Shown here piece after piece: positions 33,366 through 41,996 of a stretch of 64,000 nt of DNA. The notes under the pieces are model-generated. The model searched no databases. It saw only the letters and a program-made list of their open reading frames with translations, and had not been told where the DNA came from. The stretch lies in contig JAWKWB010000006.1 in NCBI GenBank assembly GCA_041397775.1, positions 1 to 64,000 on the forward strand. Direction: 5' to 3'. A program made the position numbers and the translations under genes. Numbering within the stretch: the first letter of the stretch is position 1; each line of letters begins with the position of its first letter. Origin of the DNA: Ga0077555 sp041397775. Its GTDB lineage: Bacteria; Pseudomonadota; Alphaproteobacteria; Rhizobiales; Hyphomicrobiaceae.

Positions 33366-35507
33366 ATGAAGTGCAATCCTTGGCGCTGGCTGTGGGGCCT
33401 AGTCGCGCTTCTTCCACTCGCACTCTTCACCATCATCACCACACGCTCCCCCATCGAGGCCGATCTGCTGGATCGCGCCTCGTCCGCGCTCAAGGGTGCG
33501 GGCCTGGGCTGGGCGGAGCTGGCGCTCGAGGGGCGCGACGTCACCCTGCGCGGGAAAGCCGTCGAGGATGGCGACCCGAGCAAGGCCACGCAGACGATCC
33601 TTCAGACATATGGCGTGCGTGTCGTCGACAACGAGGCACGGCTGATCGAGAAGATCGACAACTATGCTTGGCAAGCTGCGCGCTTCGGCGATCAGATCCG
33701 GCTGAGCGGGCACGTGCCGAGCGATGCGGTGCGCAAGGAGATCACCGATCTCGTCCTGGCACGGTTCAGGGGTGCCCGCATCGAGGACAAGATGCAGCTC
33801 GCTCGCGGCGGGCCGTCTCGCACGGTCTGGCTGACGGGCGTCGCATTCGCCCTCGACCAGCTCGCCCAGCTTCGGGCCGGCGAAGTCGATCTCGCCAAAA
33901 CGGCCGTCAGCGTGCGCGGCGAGGCGGTCAGTGCTGCCTCCTATCGCGCCGTGCGCACGGCCCTGGCAAGCAGGCTTCCGCAAGGCATCGGCCTGGGCAA
34001 GGATGGCGTGCGCCCGCCGCTCGTGAAGCCCTATGTATGGAGCGCGCACCTGAAAAACGGTGGCCTGTCGCTCGAAGGCTACATGCCGGCCGAGCCAGCG
34101 CTGGCGGCCATGCGTAGCGCGGGACGGCGGAGCCTGCGGAACGGGCGGCTGGACGATCGCGTGCAGCTGGCCGATGGCGCGCCAGTGGGCTTCGAAGCTG
34201 CAGTGACGGCCGCACTCGAGGCCATGCGCGGCCTGGAGCAGGCGGATGTAGAGATCCGCGACCGGAGCGTGAGCTTCTCGGGGCTGGCCGCCACCGGCGC
34301 GCTTGCCGGGGAGGCGCGCGCGGCCGTTCGCCGGATTCCGTCGCCGTTCAAGGTGAACGCACAGATCCAGACACGCGAACCACCCAAGATCAGTCCCTAC
34401 GTGACAACTGCGTCGCGCGGCAACGGCAGCCTGGCCTTCACGGGTCATGTTCCGAGCGAGGATGCGCGACGGGAGTTGATGGCGCTCGCCCAGCGCGGCT
34501 TTCCCGGGCTCTCACTGCAGGATCGGCTCGAGCTGGGTTCCGGCGAGGCGCCCGGCTGGCGCCGCTGCCTGGAGACTGGGCTCGATGCCCTGAAGCAGCT
34601 TGGCAATGGACGTGCCGTCGTCGCCGACCGGGCGCTGACCATCACCGGCACGGCCGACAGCGATGTCGTTCTGCGGGATTTGCCGGCGCAAACGCGCGCA
34701 GCCGTCAACGGCACGTGCGATGTGGACCTTCGCCTGCAGGAGGGGCCGCGGCTGATCGAGACCCGCCGCAGCGGCGACGAGCAGAAGCAGGCCGCCGCAG
34801 AGGCGGCACGCCAGGCGCAGGCCCAGGCTGAAGCGGTGCGCGCGCAGCAACAGCGCGAGGCGGAGGAACGGCAGCGCCAGGCCGAGGCCGAGGCGAACCG
34901 CCGGGCCGAGGCAGCGCGACGCTCGGCCGAGGCCGAGGCGGCAGACCGCCGGGCCGAGTTGGCACGACGCCAGGCCGAGGACGAGCGGCATCGGGCCGAA
35001 GCCGCGCAGCGGCAGGCGCAGCGCGAGGCCGAGGAGGCGCGCCGCCGTGCCGCCGAACAAGCCCGGCTCGAGGCCGAGGCGGCTGCCCGCCGCGCCGCCG
35101 AGGCGGAGGCAGAGCGGGCCAAGACGGAGGCCCGCCAGAAGCAGGTTTCCACCTGCCAAGGCCTGCTGAGCTCGACAGCACGGGAAGGCGTCATCAATTT
35201 TCGCTACGCCAGCGACGAGTTGGACCCGAAGAGCTTCCGCACCCTCAACCGCCTCGCGAAGGCGACACAGAATTGCGCCGACTTGCGCATCGAGATCCAG
35301 GGGCACACCGATTCCGACGGGACACCGGAGCGCAATCAGCGGCTCTCCGACCGGCGGGCGCGATCGGTGGCCAGCTACCTGATCAAGGCCGGGGTTCCCG
35401 AGGATCGGCTGGCCACCATCGGCTATGGCGAGACGCGCCCGGTCGCGCCCAACGATACACCCAAGCACAAGGCCATGAACCGCCGCATCGAATTCGTGGT
35501 GCGCTGA
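33366..35507 (+). CDS. OmpA-family protein with BON-like repeats and coiled coil
   Basis: 713 residues. One membrane anchor or uncleaved signal at about 8-27 (LWGLVALLPLALFTIITT), several BON-like modules between about 45 and 490 (each with a stretch such as LSGHVPSDAVRKEITDL or FTGHVPSEDARRELMAL), an Ala/Glu/Arg/Gln-rich coiled coil at about 495-605, and a C-terminal OmpA peptidoglycan-binding domain at about 615-713 with IEIQGHTDSDGTPERNQRLS. Likely spans the periplasm from inner membrane to peptidoglycan. The tiny membrane ORF and the HHH protein follow on the same strand. Confidence 0.9.
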   Translation: MKCNPWRWLWGLVALLPLALFTIITTRSPIEADLLDRASSALKGAGLGWAELALEGRDVTLRGKAVEDGDPSKATQTILQTYGVRVVDNEARLIEKIDNYAWQAARFGDQIRLSGHVPSDAVRKEITDLVLARFRGARIEDKMQLARGGPSRTVWLTGVAFALDQLAQLRAGEVDLAKTAVSVRGEAVSAASYRAVRTALASRLPQGIGLGKDGVRPPLVKPYVWSAHLKNGGLSLEGYMPAEPALAAMRSAGRRSLRNGRLDDRVQLADGAPVGFEAAVTAALEAMRGLEQADVEIRDRSVSFSGLAATGALAGEARAAVRRIPSPFKVNAQIQTREPPKISPYVTTASRGNGSLAFTGHVPSEDARRELMALAQRGFPGLSLQDRLELGSGEAPGWRRCLETGLDALKQLGNGRAVVADRALTITGTADSDVVLRDLPAQTRAAVNGTCDVDLRLQEGPRLIETRRSGDEQKQAAAEAARQAQAQAEAVRAQQQREAEERQRQAEAEANRRAEAARRSAEAEAADRRAELARRQAEDERHRAEAAQRQAQREAEEARRRAAEQARLEAEAAARRAAEAEAERAKTEARQKQVSTCQGLLSSTAREGVINFRYASDELDPKSFRTLNRLAKATQNCADLRIEIQGHTDSDGTPERNQRLSDRRARSVASYLIKAGVPEDRLATIGYGETRPVAPNDTPKHKAMNRRIEFVVR

Positions 35508-35573
35508 GGCGCCGAGCGCGCCACGACTGGCCGCCGCACGCGGCGTGCTCGAGGAAACGAGGAGGATCATCCC

Positions 35574-35681
35574 GTGGTTTATCTCGCAACGAAGCTCATC
35601 TGGTACATCGTGGCCGCCTTCGTCATCGGCATCGTCGTGGGCTGGGTGACTTGCACGCCTCGCACCGATGAAACCCACTAG
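35574..35681 (+). CDS. Tiny membrane protein, 35 residues
   Basis: GTG 35574 with GAGGAGG nine to fifteen bases upstream. The 35-residue product has one hydrophobic helix (LIWYIVAAFVIGIVVGWVTC) and a polar tail. A length below the usual cut-off means automatic annotation would miss it. Its helix resembles the N-terminal anchor of the next protein (IWQTLALLGIAYFAGCLLGC). The TAG stop is the first part of hairpin element H2. Probably real, function unknown. Confidence 0.6.
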   Translation: MVYLATKLIWYIVAAFVIGIVVGWVTCTPRTDETH

Positions 35682-35754
35682 TGTTCCGGTTCCGACATTT
35701 GCATCCCCTTGCAGTTCGTCCGAGTGCAAATTTCGGAACCCGAGGGAACACTAG
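35678..35754. repeat. Hairpin element H2, 77 bp
   Basis: Outer arms CTAGTGTTCC (35678-35687) and GGAACACTAG (35745-35754), inner 16-base arms GGTTCCGACATTTGCA and TGCAAATTTCGGAACC with one mismatch, 21-base loop, four-base 3' bulge CGAG. Identical geometry to H3 at 44079. Confidence 0.9.
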
Positions 35755-35865
35755 GAACCGCCGCACAGGCGCACCACGCGGGTGTCGCCGATCCATCGGC
35801 AATAGTCCGGTGGGCCCATCAAGTCAGTAGCGTTCGCATTCGACGATCCGGTTGGAGATTGTGAC

Positions 35866-38157
35866 ATGACGGCATTCATCTGGCAGACCCTGGCACTCCT
35901 CGGGATCGCCTACTTCGCCGGATGCCTGCTGGGGTGTTCCCTGCGCCGGATGATCGGCGCCGCACCGCGGGGCGACCGCACCCGGCCGGAGACGGTCCCG
36001 TCCGTTCCCAGAGAGCCGAGCACGGCCGCCGCGCCGGCCCAGAAGCCAACGCCGCCCGTGCCCCCCGTGGTCACCCCGCCGGCAGCGCCGGCGGTCCTGG
36101 CGCGAGATGCCTTCCGGCGGGCCAATACGCTGGCGCCACCTCAGGATGCTGCCCAGCCGACGGCGGCTCCCGCCGCCGCCACGCCAACGCCGCCACCGTC
36201 AAGCGAGGCTGCCGCCGCGCGCTTCGAGCGCGCGCTTTCGGGGACGCCGCAGGGCGCGGCCGTGCCACCAGCCGTTGCCGCCGCGCCGAAGGCGCCCGCC
36301 ACTGTCCCGCCTGGAGCACAAACGGCAGCACCCGCGCCTCACCGCACGCCTCTCCCGGCAGCAGGTCCAGCCACGCCTGCACAAGCTGCGCCGCCGCCAG
36401 CCGCTCCGTCACAAGCCCCTGGTGCACAAGCTGCTGCGACCGCCATTGCGGCAACGGCGGCGGCCGCTGCTGTCGCTGCAGCGCGCACCACCGTCGCGAC
36501 CCCGCCGCCGGCACAACCGGTAGCGGCAGCCCCGCCGGCAGCCGTAGCGCCCGCGCCTGCCGCTGCACCGGCGGCCACCGCCAAGCCCGACGACTTCAAG
36601 CGAATCCGGGCCATCGATGGGGGGATCGAAGCGGCATTGCATCGCCTGGGTGTGCGCCGCTATGCCGATATTGCCCGCTGGAAGCCCGAGGACGTGTCCC
36701 GGGTCAACCGCGAACTCGGTTTCAAAGGCCGGGTCGAGCAGGAGAACTGGATCGAGCAGGCGCAGATCCTGGCCCGTGGCGAGGAAACCCATTACTCGCG
36801 GCGCCTGGCGCGCGGCGAAGGTCCGGTCGCCCGCCCCACGCCGCCGCCGGGTGCGCAGCGCCAAGCGGCCGCAACCGTACCGCCGCCTGGCGCATTGACG
36901 GACGCGGCACGCGTGCGTGCGAATGCCGAGGCGGCGGCTGCCGCTGCCGTGGCGTCTGCTCCTGCAGTTGTTGCAGCGGCGCAAGCCGCAGCAGCGACAG
37001 CGGCTGCCGCGGTCACGCAACACGCCGCTTGGCCGCAGGTCCCGTCCACCACGCCGCCACAAGTGGCGCAGCCGCAAGCGGCGCGTGACGATCTGGCACC
37101 GCGTGTTTCAGAGCGCGCCGCCTTTGCCAGCCGAGCGCCAGCGGCCCCCGCGATGCAGCCACCGCGCGCGACGGCTCCGCCGCTGCCTGCCGCACAACCG
37201 GGCGCGGCAACCACACCAATAGCGGCCGCATCAACCGCGCCAGAGCCAGCGCCTGCGCCGACGCCGCGTTCCGCTGCGATGCCCGGCCCGGTGATTTCCG
37301 CCGCGTCGTCTGCTATCGCCTCCGCTGCTGCTGCGGCGGCAGCCTTCCCCTCGGGGGGAGCGGCCATGCAACGCCCGCCGCTGCCGCCACGCACGGACAG
37401 CCCCGCGGGCGGGCAACCGCAAGCCTCGACGAACCGACCGGCGATCGGCAGCGGTCGCGACAGCCTGCAGCGCATCGGCGGGATCAATAGCGAGATCGAG
37501 CGCCTGCTCAACACGCACGGCGTAACCCGCTACTCGCAAATCGCGGGCTGGAGCAGCGTCGAGGTGGACCGGTTCGATCGCCTTCTCGGGCACCGTGGCC
37601 GCATTCAGCGCGAGAGCTGGGTCGAGCAGGCGCAGATTCTGGCCAAGGGCGGCGACACCGCCTTTTCACGCAGCCAGGACCAGCGGGCGGCCATCATTCG
37701 TGAAGCGACGGCGCAGGCCGGCCCGGCCGCGGACACGCCGGCAGGCGCTGCGATGGATCAGTCCGGCGCATCGCATGCGGCTGCGCGGGGCTCGGACCTT
37801 TCGAGCCTGCGCTCGGTCCGCTCCGAAGCCTTCCGGCCTTCCGACGGCGCGCCGCCGGCACCCACGGCACGACCAGGGGAACCAGTGCCCGGACGCACGC
37901 CGCGCGGGCCTGCGCTCGACGACCTCAAGCGCATCCGTGGCGTGGGCGTTCTGATCGAGAAGAAGCTGCATTCTATGGGGATCTCGCGCTACGACCAGAT
38001 CGCCGGGTGGTCGGCTGCGGATATCGACCGGGTCAGCGATTTCCTGGATTTCAAGGGCCGCATCGAGCGCGAGAACTGGGTGGAGCAGGCGCGCATCCTG
38101 GCGGCTGGCGGCCAGACGGAGTTCTCGCGGCGGATCGACCGCGGGGAGCCGATCTGA
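35866..38157 (+). CDS. Membrane-anchored protein with three helix-hairpin-helix (H3TH-like, COG3743-type) domains
   Basis: 763 residues. N-terminal membrane anchor (6-28), then long Ala/Pro-rich linkers joining three copies of an about 80-residue domain at 242-325, 532-612 and 684-763. Each copy has the pattern DDFKRIRAIDGGIEAALHRL, then GVRRYADIARW, then GFKGRVEQENWIEQAQILA and a terminal SRR/SRS. This domain is annotated in relatives as a predicted 5' DNA nuclease/HhH domain and also appears fused to NADH dehydrogenase subunit E. Triple repetition with a membrane anchor is uncommon. ATG 35866 has GGAGATTGTGAC upstream. DNA or protein binding at the membrane is inferred. Confidence 0.85.
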   Translation: MTAFIWQTLALLGIAYFAGCLLGCSLRRMIGAAPRGDRTRPETVPSVPREPSTAAAPAQKPTPPVPPVVTPPAAPAVLARDAFRRANTLAPPQDAAQPTAAPAAATPTPPPSSEAAAARFERALSGTPQGAAVPPAVAAAPKAPATVPPGAQTAAPAPHRTPLPAAGPATPAQAAPPPAAPSQAPGAQAAATAIAATAAAAAVAAARTTVATPPPAQPVAAAPPAAVAPAPAAAPAATAKPDDFKRIRAIDGGIEAALHRLGVRRYADIARWKPEDVSRVNRELGFKGRVEQENWIEQAQILARGEETHYSRRLARGEGPVARPTPPPGAQRQAAATVPPPGALTDAARVRANAEAAAAAAVASAPAVVAAAQAAAATAAAAVTQHAAWPQVPSTTPPQVAQPQAARDDLAPRVSERAAFASRAPAAPAMQPPRATAPPLPAAQPGAATTPIAAASTAPEPAPAPTPRSAAMPGPVISAASSAIASAAAAAAAFPSGGAAMQRPPLPPRTDSPAGGQPQASTNRPAIGSGRDSLQRIGGINSEIERLLNTHGVTRYSQIAGWSSVEVDRFDRLLGHRGRIQRESWVEQAQILAKGGDTAFSRSQDQRAAIIREATAQAGPAADTPAGAAMDQSGASHAAARGSDLSSLRSVRSEAFRPSDGAPPAPTARPGEPVPGRTPRGPALDDLKRIRGVGVLIEKKLHSMGISRYDQIAGWSAADIDRVSDFLDFKGRIERENWVEQARILAAGGQTEFSRRIDRGEPI

Positions 38158-38283
38158 GCGATACCGCGCGATCCGCGGTTTGGCCCTCCAGGCGGCGGAT
38201 CGTGCCCCTTGCGATGGTTCGCGGGAGGGCGCGAGGCCCTGTCGTCACGCCCCCCTGTCGTCACGCCCCCCTGTGGCGACCGC

Positions 38284-39567
38284 TCAGATCGATTGAATCC
38301 CGAACTCCGAGAACGGGATGAAATCGACGACGTCCCCCACCGCGACATCGCCATGTTCCTCGGGGATGTCGATCAGGCCATCGGCGGCGCGTAGCCCCGA
38401 GATCAAGCCCGAGCCGTCGCGCGCGAACTTGTCGACGGCCAGTCCACTGGGCGTTTCGATGAACATGCCGCGCCAGAACTCGCGGCGGCCCGACTTGCGG
38501 CCCGTGAATTCGAACGCGGCGCGCATGGGAAAACGGCGCGGCTCGCGGAACGGTCCGCCGCCCAGCCGGCGCAGCATCGGGAAGACGTACATCAGGTAGC
38601 AGACGAACACGGCGACGGGATTTCCCGGCAGGCCGATCATGATGCAATCGCCGATCTGGCCGAACATCATGGGGCGCCCCGGCTTCACCGCCAGCTGCCA
38701 GAGATGACGCTTGCCGATCCTGTCGAGCACGTCTGCCAGATGATCCTCCTCGCCGCGGCTGGCGCCACCGCTGGTGAGGATGACGTCATAGCGCCCGGCG
38801 GCGTCCCGAAGGGCCTCTTCGATGGCATCGGCCCTGTCGCCGATGACGCCCAGATCGACGGCCTCGGCGCCCGCCGCCTCGACCAGCCCGGCCAGCATCG
38901 GCGCATTCGCATCGAAGACTTGTCCGGGCTTCAGCGCTCCGCTGCCGGGGCGCACGACCTCGTCCCCGGTCGAGACGATGGCGACGCGCAATGGTCGGAA
39001 GCAGGCGACGGCATCGCGTCCGACGGAGGCGAGCGCGGCCACGTCCTGGGGTCGCAGCACGTGACCGGCCTCGAACAGGAGTTCGCCGCTGGCGACGTCC
39101 TCGCCGGCCTTGCGGACATTGGCCCCTTTCTTGAGGCCGCGCGGGATGCGCACGGCGGTGCCGCCATCCACGTCCTCGAGGGTGACATCCTCCTGCATGA
39201 CGACGGTGTCGCAATTCGGGGGCAGAACGGCGCCCGTGAAGATGCGCACGGCCGCGCCTTCGGCAGCCGGGTCTGCCAGCGGATGGCCGGCCGCCACGCG
39301 GCCTTGGAGCGGCAGCAGGCCATCGCCGACCGCGTCGAGCGCGGCACGCGCGAAGGCGAAACCATCGACGGCGGCGTTGGTGTGATAAGGAACGGGATGG
39401 GCTGCGCGCACCGGCTCGGCCAGCACGCGCCCTGCAGCGGCAGCGATCGCGATGCCCTCGACGCCTGTCACGGGCGCGATGCGTTGCGACAACAGCGCGA
39501 GAGCCTCGGCATGACGCAGGCGATCGCGATCATGAAGAAAGCAGTCGTCGAGCAGTCGTCGTGTCAT
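38284..39567 (-). CDS. moeA: Molybdopterin molybdotransferase
   Basis: 427 residues. Four-domain MoeA: PYHTNAAVDGFAFAR near residue 60 (the usual SAMDGYA position carries AVDGFA), RIFTGAVLPPNCDTVVMQED, RPLRVAIVSTGDEV, LTSGGASRGEEDHL, and MIGLPGNPVAVFVCY. It inserts molybdate into adenylylated molybdopterin. moaA at 26146 is the other cofactor gene in the window; mogA, moaC, moaD and moaE are absent. ATG 39567. Confidence 0.94.
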   Translation of the reverse strand: MTRRLLDDCFLHDRDRLRHAEALALLSQRIAPVTGVEGIAIAAAAGRVLAEPVRAAHPVPYHTNAAVDGFAFARAALDAVGDGLLPLQGRVAAGHPLADPAAEGAAVRIFTGAVLPPNCDTVVMQEDVTLEDVDGGTAVRIPRGLKKGANVRKAGEDVASGELLFEAGHVLRPQDVAALASVGRDAVACFRPLRVAIVSTGDEVVRPGSGALKPGQVFDANAPMLAGLVEAAGAEAVDLGVIGDRADAIEEALRDAAGRYDVILTSGGASRGEEDHLADVLDRIGKRHLWQLAVKPGRPMMFGQIGDCIMIGLPGNPVAVFVCYLMYVFPMLRRLGGGPFREPRRFPMRAAFEFTGRKSGRREFWRGMFIETPSGLAVDKFARDGSGLISGLRAADGLIDIPEEHGDVAVGDVVDFIPFSEFGIQSI

Positions 39568-39824
39568 TGCACCTCGCATCCGCGAACGCATGGCGCAGCG
39601 CGATGCGGCCGCGGCAGCATTCAAGACTGCAAAGTAGCGCGGCGGCTGCGAATGGCAATGCACATGCGCCGAGACACGACGGCACAGCAGTGCCGACAGC
39701 CCCAAAACGATGTGTCAGCGAGAGGTAGCGCCAAGTTTCGGTGTGCCGGCAAAGCTCCACCGGGCGCCTTCCCGCTCGGAAGGCGCAAGCTACGCGACAC
39801 AGGACCCCGCGCCGCAACGCGCGA
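39568..39824. other. Intergenic, nothing recognised
   Basis: About 260 bases between moeA and the small ORF at 39825. No frame with a ribosome site or domain. Confidence 0.4.
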
Positions 39825-39920
39825 TCAATTGGCGCCGTGAATCAGGAGGTACAAGCCCACACCGAACGCCGGACCAACCACCGTACTAATCAAGGCAAGC
39901 AACATCGGTTTGACAAACAT
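39825..39920 (-). CDS. Possible tiny membrane protein, 31 residues
   Basis: ATG 39920 to TGA 39825. The product starts MFVKPMLLALISTVVGPAFG and ends with VGLYLLIHGAN: one transmembrane helix. Upstream DNA (39921-40120) is much more A+T-rich than the genome, as in a promoter region, and holds several palindromes. Ribosome site weak (GGGGTG). No family recognised; the class of small bitopic proteins seems most likely. Confidence 0.42.
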   Translation of the reverse strand: MFVKPMLLALISTVVGPAFGVGLYLLIHGAN

Positions 39921-39968
39921 CACACACCCCACTTTCGGCAATCCTGGCTGCCGAAAACCAGCAGCGTC

Positions 39969-40153
39969 GTGTGACAGCTAAAAATGCCCCTCCGTCACAC
40001 CACTGCAATAGTAATATATCACAATGCCTTAATCACTGTATCGCGAAAATTCGCAAATTCCGGGCAGATGCCCCGCTAAATATGCAAAACACTCGCGACG
40101 GCCCGTCCTAGCTGCGCCGCAAAATTGCGCAATTCATTTCGCGGATGCGAAAT
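39969..40153. promoter_or_regulatory. A+T-rich intergenic region with several palindromes
   Basis: The most A+T-rich stretch of the window. Inverted repeats: GTGTGAC/GTCACAC (39969-39975/39994-40000), GCGAA-AA-TTCGC (40043-40054), AATTGCGCAATT (40123-40134) and ATTTCGC-GGAT-GCGAAAT (40136-40153). The last lies about 80 bases after the crotonase stop on the minus strand and could help terminate it. The rest could be the control region of the 31-residue ORF or a small RNA. Confidence 0.4.
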
Positions 40154-40235
40154 CAGGCACACGCAACGGCGGCATTTACGCGTCCAGCGTGTGCGCGAAG
40201 CGGGTGCTGAGCGCCCCCTTCGACGCGAACTTCAC

Positions 40236-41015
40236 TCAAACGAACTTCGGCTTGCGCTTTGCCAGAAATGCATCGACCCCTTCGTGGAACTCCGCACTTC
40301 CGAACGTGATCGCCTGCCCCACCGCCTCGCGCTCGAAAAATTCTTCGACGCTGTCCTCATAGGCGCGCTTCATCATCACCTTGCTCATGGTCATCATGGC
40401 GCGCGGCCCGTCGGCGATCTCGTGGGCCGCGGCAAGCGCCTCCTCCATCAGCTTTTCGGGGGCGACGGCCCGGTTGGCCAAACCGATCGCCACCGCTTCC
40501 TCGGCCGTGTAGCGGCGGTTGAGCATGATCATCTCTTTTGCGCGCAGGCTGCCGATGGCCCAGGGCAGCGTCTGGAGGATGCCGAGATCGGGCAGCGCGC
40601 CGAGCTTGGAATACCCGCTCATGAAAAAGGCGTCGCGGCTGGCGATGACGATGTCTGCCAGCAAGGCCAGCGCCAGGCCACCGCCGACGGCGGCGCCGTT
40701 GACGGCCGCGATCACGGGCGTATCGCCGTCGAGAAGCGCGCGGGCCCAGGCGTGCGTGACCTGCATGCGTGTGCGCACGCGCGGCGCCGCGCGACCCTCG
40801 ACATCCCGCATGGAGCGGATGTCGCCGCCCGCACAAAAGGCATTGCCCGTCCCCGTCAGGACGATCGCGCGCACGCCGGGATCGTTCAGCAGCTTGGGTA
40901 CGTGGTTCTCCATACCGGCCTTCACGGCCGGAGACAGGGCGTTCATGGCTTTCGGATCATCGAGCCGCAGCACCGCCACTGCTCCGTGGCGCTCCAGCTT
41001 CACCGCGTCGGACAT
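40236..41015 (-). CDS. Enoyl-CoA hydratase/isomerase family (PaaG-like isomerase)
   Basis: 259 residues, crotonase fold with oxyanion-hole motifs AFCAGGDIRSM and NGAAVGGGLALALLAD. The two catalytic Glu of true enoyl-CoA hydratases are missing: GGGLALALL stands where GGGCELAMM would, and SGYSKLG where QPEILLG would. Instead KLGALPDLGILQTLP carries the Asp typical of PaaG-like isomerases. So an isomerase or ring-oxepin type reaction is more likely than hydration. ATG 41015 with GGGGAG upstream. Next to a TauE/SafE permease gene. Confidence 0.88.
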   Translation of the reverse strand: MSDAVKLERHGAVAVLRLDDPKAMNALSPAVKAGMENHVPKLLNDPGVRAIVLTGTGNAFCAGGDIRSMRDVEGRAAPRVRTRMQVTHAWARALLDGDTPVIAAVNGAAVGGGLALALLADIVIASRDAFFMSGYSKLGALPDLGILQTLPWAIGSLRAKEMIMLNRRYTAEEAVAIGLANRAVAPEKLMEEALAAAHEIADGPRAMMTMSKVMMKRAYEDSVEEFFEREAVGQAITFGSAEFHEGVDAFLAKRKPKFV

Positions 41016-41105
41016 GTCGTACTCCCCAGGGCCATTGCTTCGACGCCGCGCCTGCGCGGGTCCTGGATCGGAGTATGGCACGACGCCGGCAGCTGTGAAG
41101 CCACC

Positions 41106-41855
41106 TCAGCCCAGGATGGTCTGGGCCAGCAGGAGGCCACCCGAGGCCAGCAGCAGGGCGAGCACGACGCGCTGGAACGTCACGGGAGACACGCCGATGT
41201 AGGCCCGCGCGCCCGCCCAGGCGCCCAGGATCGTCACGGGGAGACTGACCAGGCCGACCTCGAGGACGGCGCGCGTCATCTGACCGCCGACCGTCATGCC
41301 CAGCGTCGCCAGGCCGAGCACGACGAAGTTGAAGGGCTGATAGGTCGCCCGCTGCTCGTCCGGCGTACCGCCGCGCAACTGCAGCCAGATCAGCGGCAAG
41401 GGCCCCGACAAGCCCGCGAAACCGCCGAGGATGCCGCCGGCAAAGCCGATGCCGCCGTCCGCCCAGCGGCCACCCCACGCGCCGATGCTGCGGGGCTTGT
41501 GGCGCCAGAATTGATAGAATGCGTAGGAAACGAGAAAGACGCCCATCGCCGCGCGCAGATGCTGGGGCGCGGCGGCGGCCAGCGCTGCGACCCCCACCGG
41601 CACGCCGAACGCGCCGCCGACGAGAAAGGGCGCGGCACGCCGAAAATCGAATGCGCGCCGCACCGTGACGAGGCCGATCGCCTGCGCGACGACCGAGGAC
41701 AGCACGATCAGCGGCGGCACCATCGGTGCGGGCAGGGCATGAAACCACAGCCCGGAGGCGACGAGTGCCGTTCCAAAGCCCGCAAATCCACTGGTGAAAC
41801 CGGACAGCAACGAGCCCAGCAGCACCGCTGCCAGCGTCGTCCCTTCGAGGTGCAT
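41106..41855 (-). CDS. TauE/SafE family permease
   Basis: 249 residues, start ATG 41855 with AAGGTAAGG upstream; ATG 41930 (AGAGGA) would add 25 hydrophilic residues. About eight membrane helices. GSLLSGFTSGFAGFGTALVA and GGIGFAGGILGGFAGLSGP are the two family repeats with Gly-rich turns. Family members move sulfonates or their degradation products. Starts about 140 bases after the M20 amidohydrolase stop on the same strand, so may share its transcript. Confidence 0.88.
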   Translation of the reverse strand: MHLEGTTLAAVLLGSLLSGFTSGFAGFGTALVASGLWFHALPAPMVPPLIVLSSVVAQAIGLVTVRRAFDFRRAAPFLVGGAFGVPVGVAALAAAAPQHLRAAMGVFLVSYAFYQFWRHKPRSIGAWGGRWADGGIGFAGGILGGFAGLSGPLPLIWLQLRGGTPDEQRATYQPFNFVVLGLATLGMTVGGQMTRAVLEVGLVSLPVTILGAWAGARAYIGVSPVTFQRVVLALLLASGGLLLAQTILG

Positions 41856-41996
41856 CGTTGCGGGCCTTACCTTGCGGTGTTCCGGGCCCGCGTCGAGGAC
41901 GGCGCCCAATTCCTCTTCGAGAGCGGCCATGCCGATCCTCTGCGGCGCACCGCAGGGGATCGCATGTCCCGTGATGCAGATCGACTGCCCGAGGCC

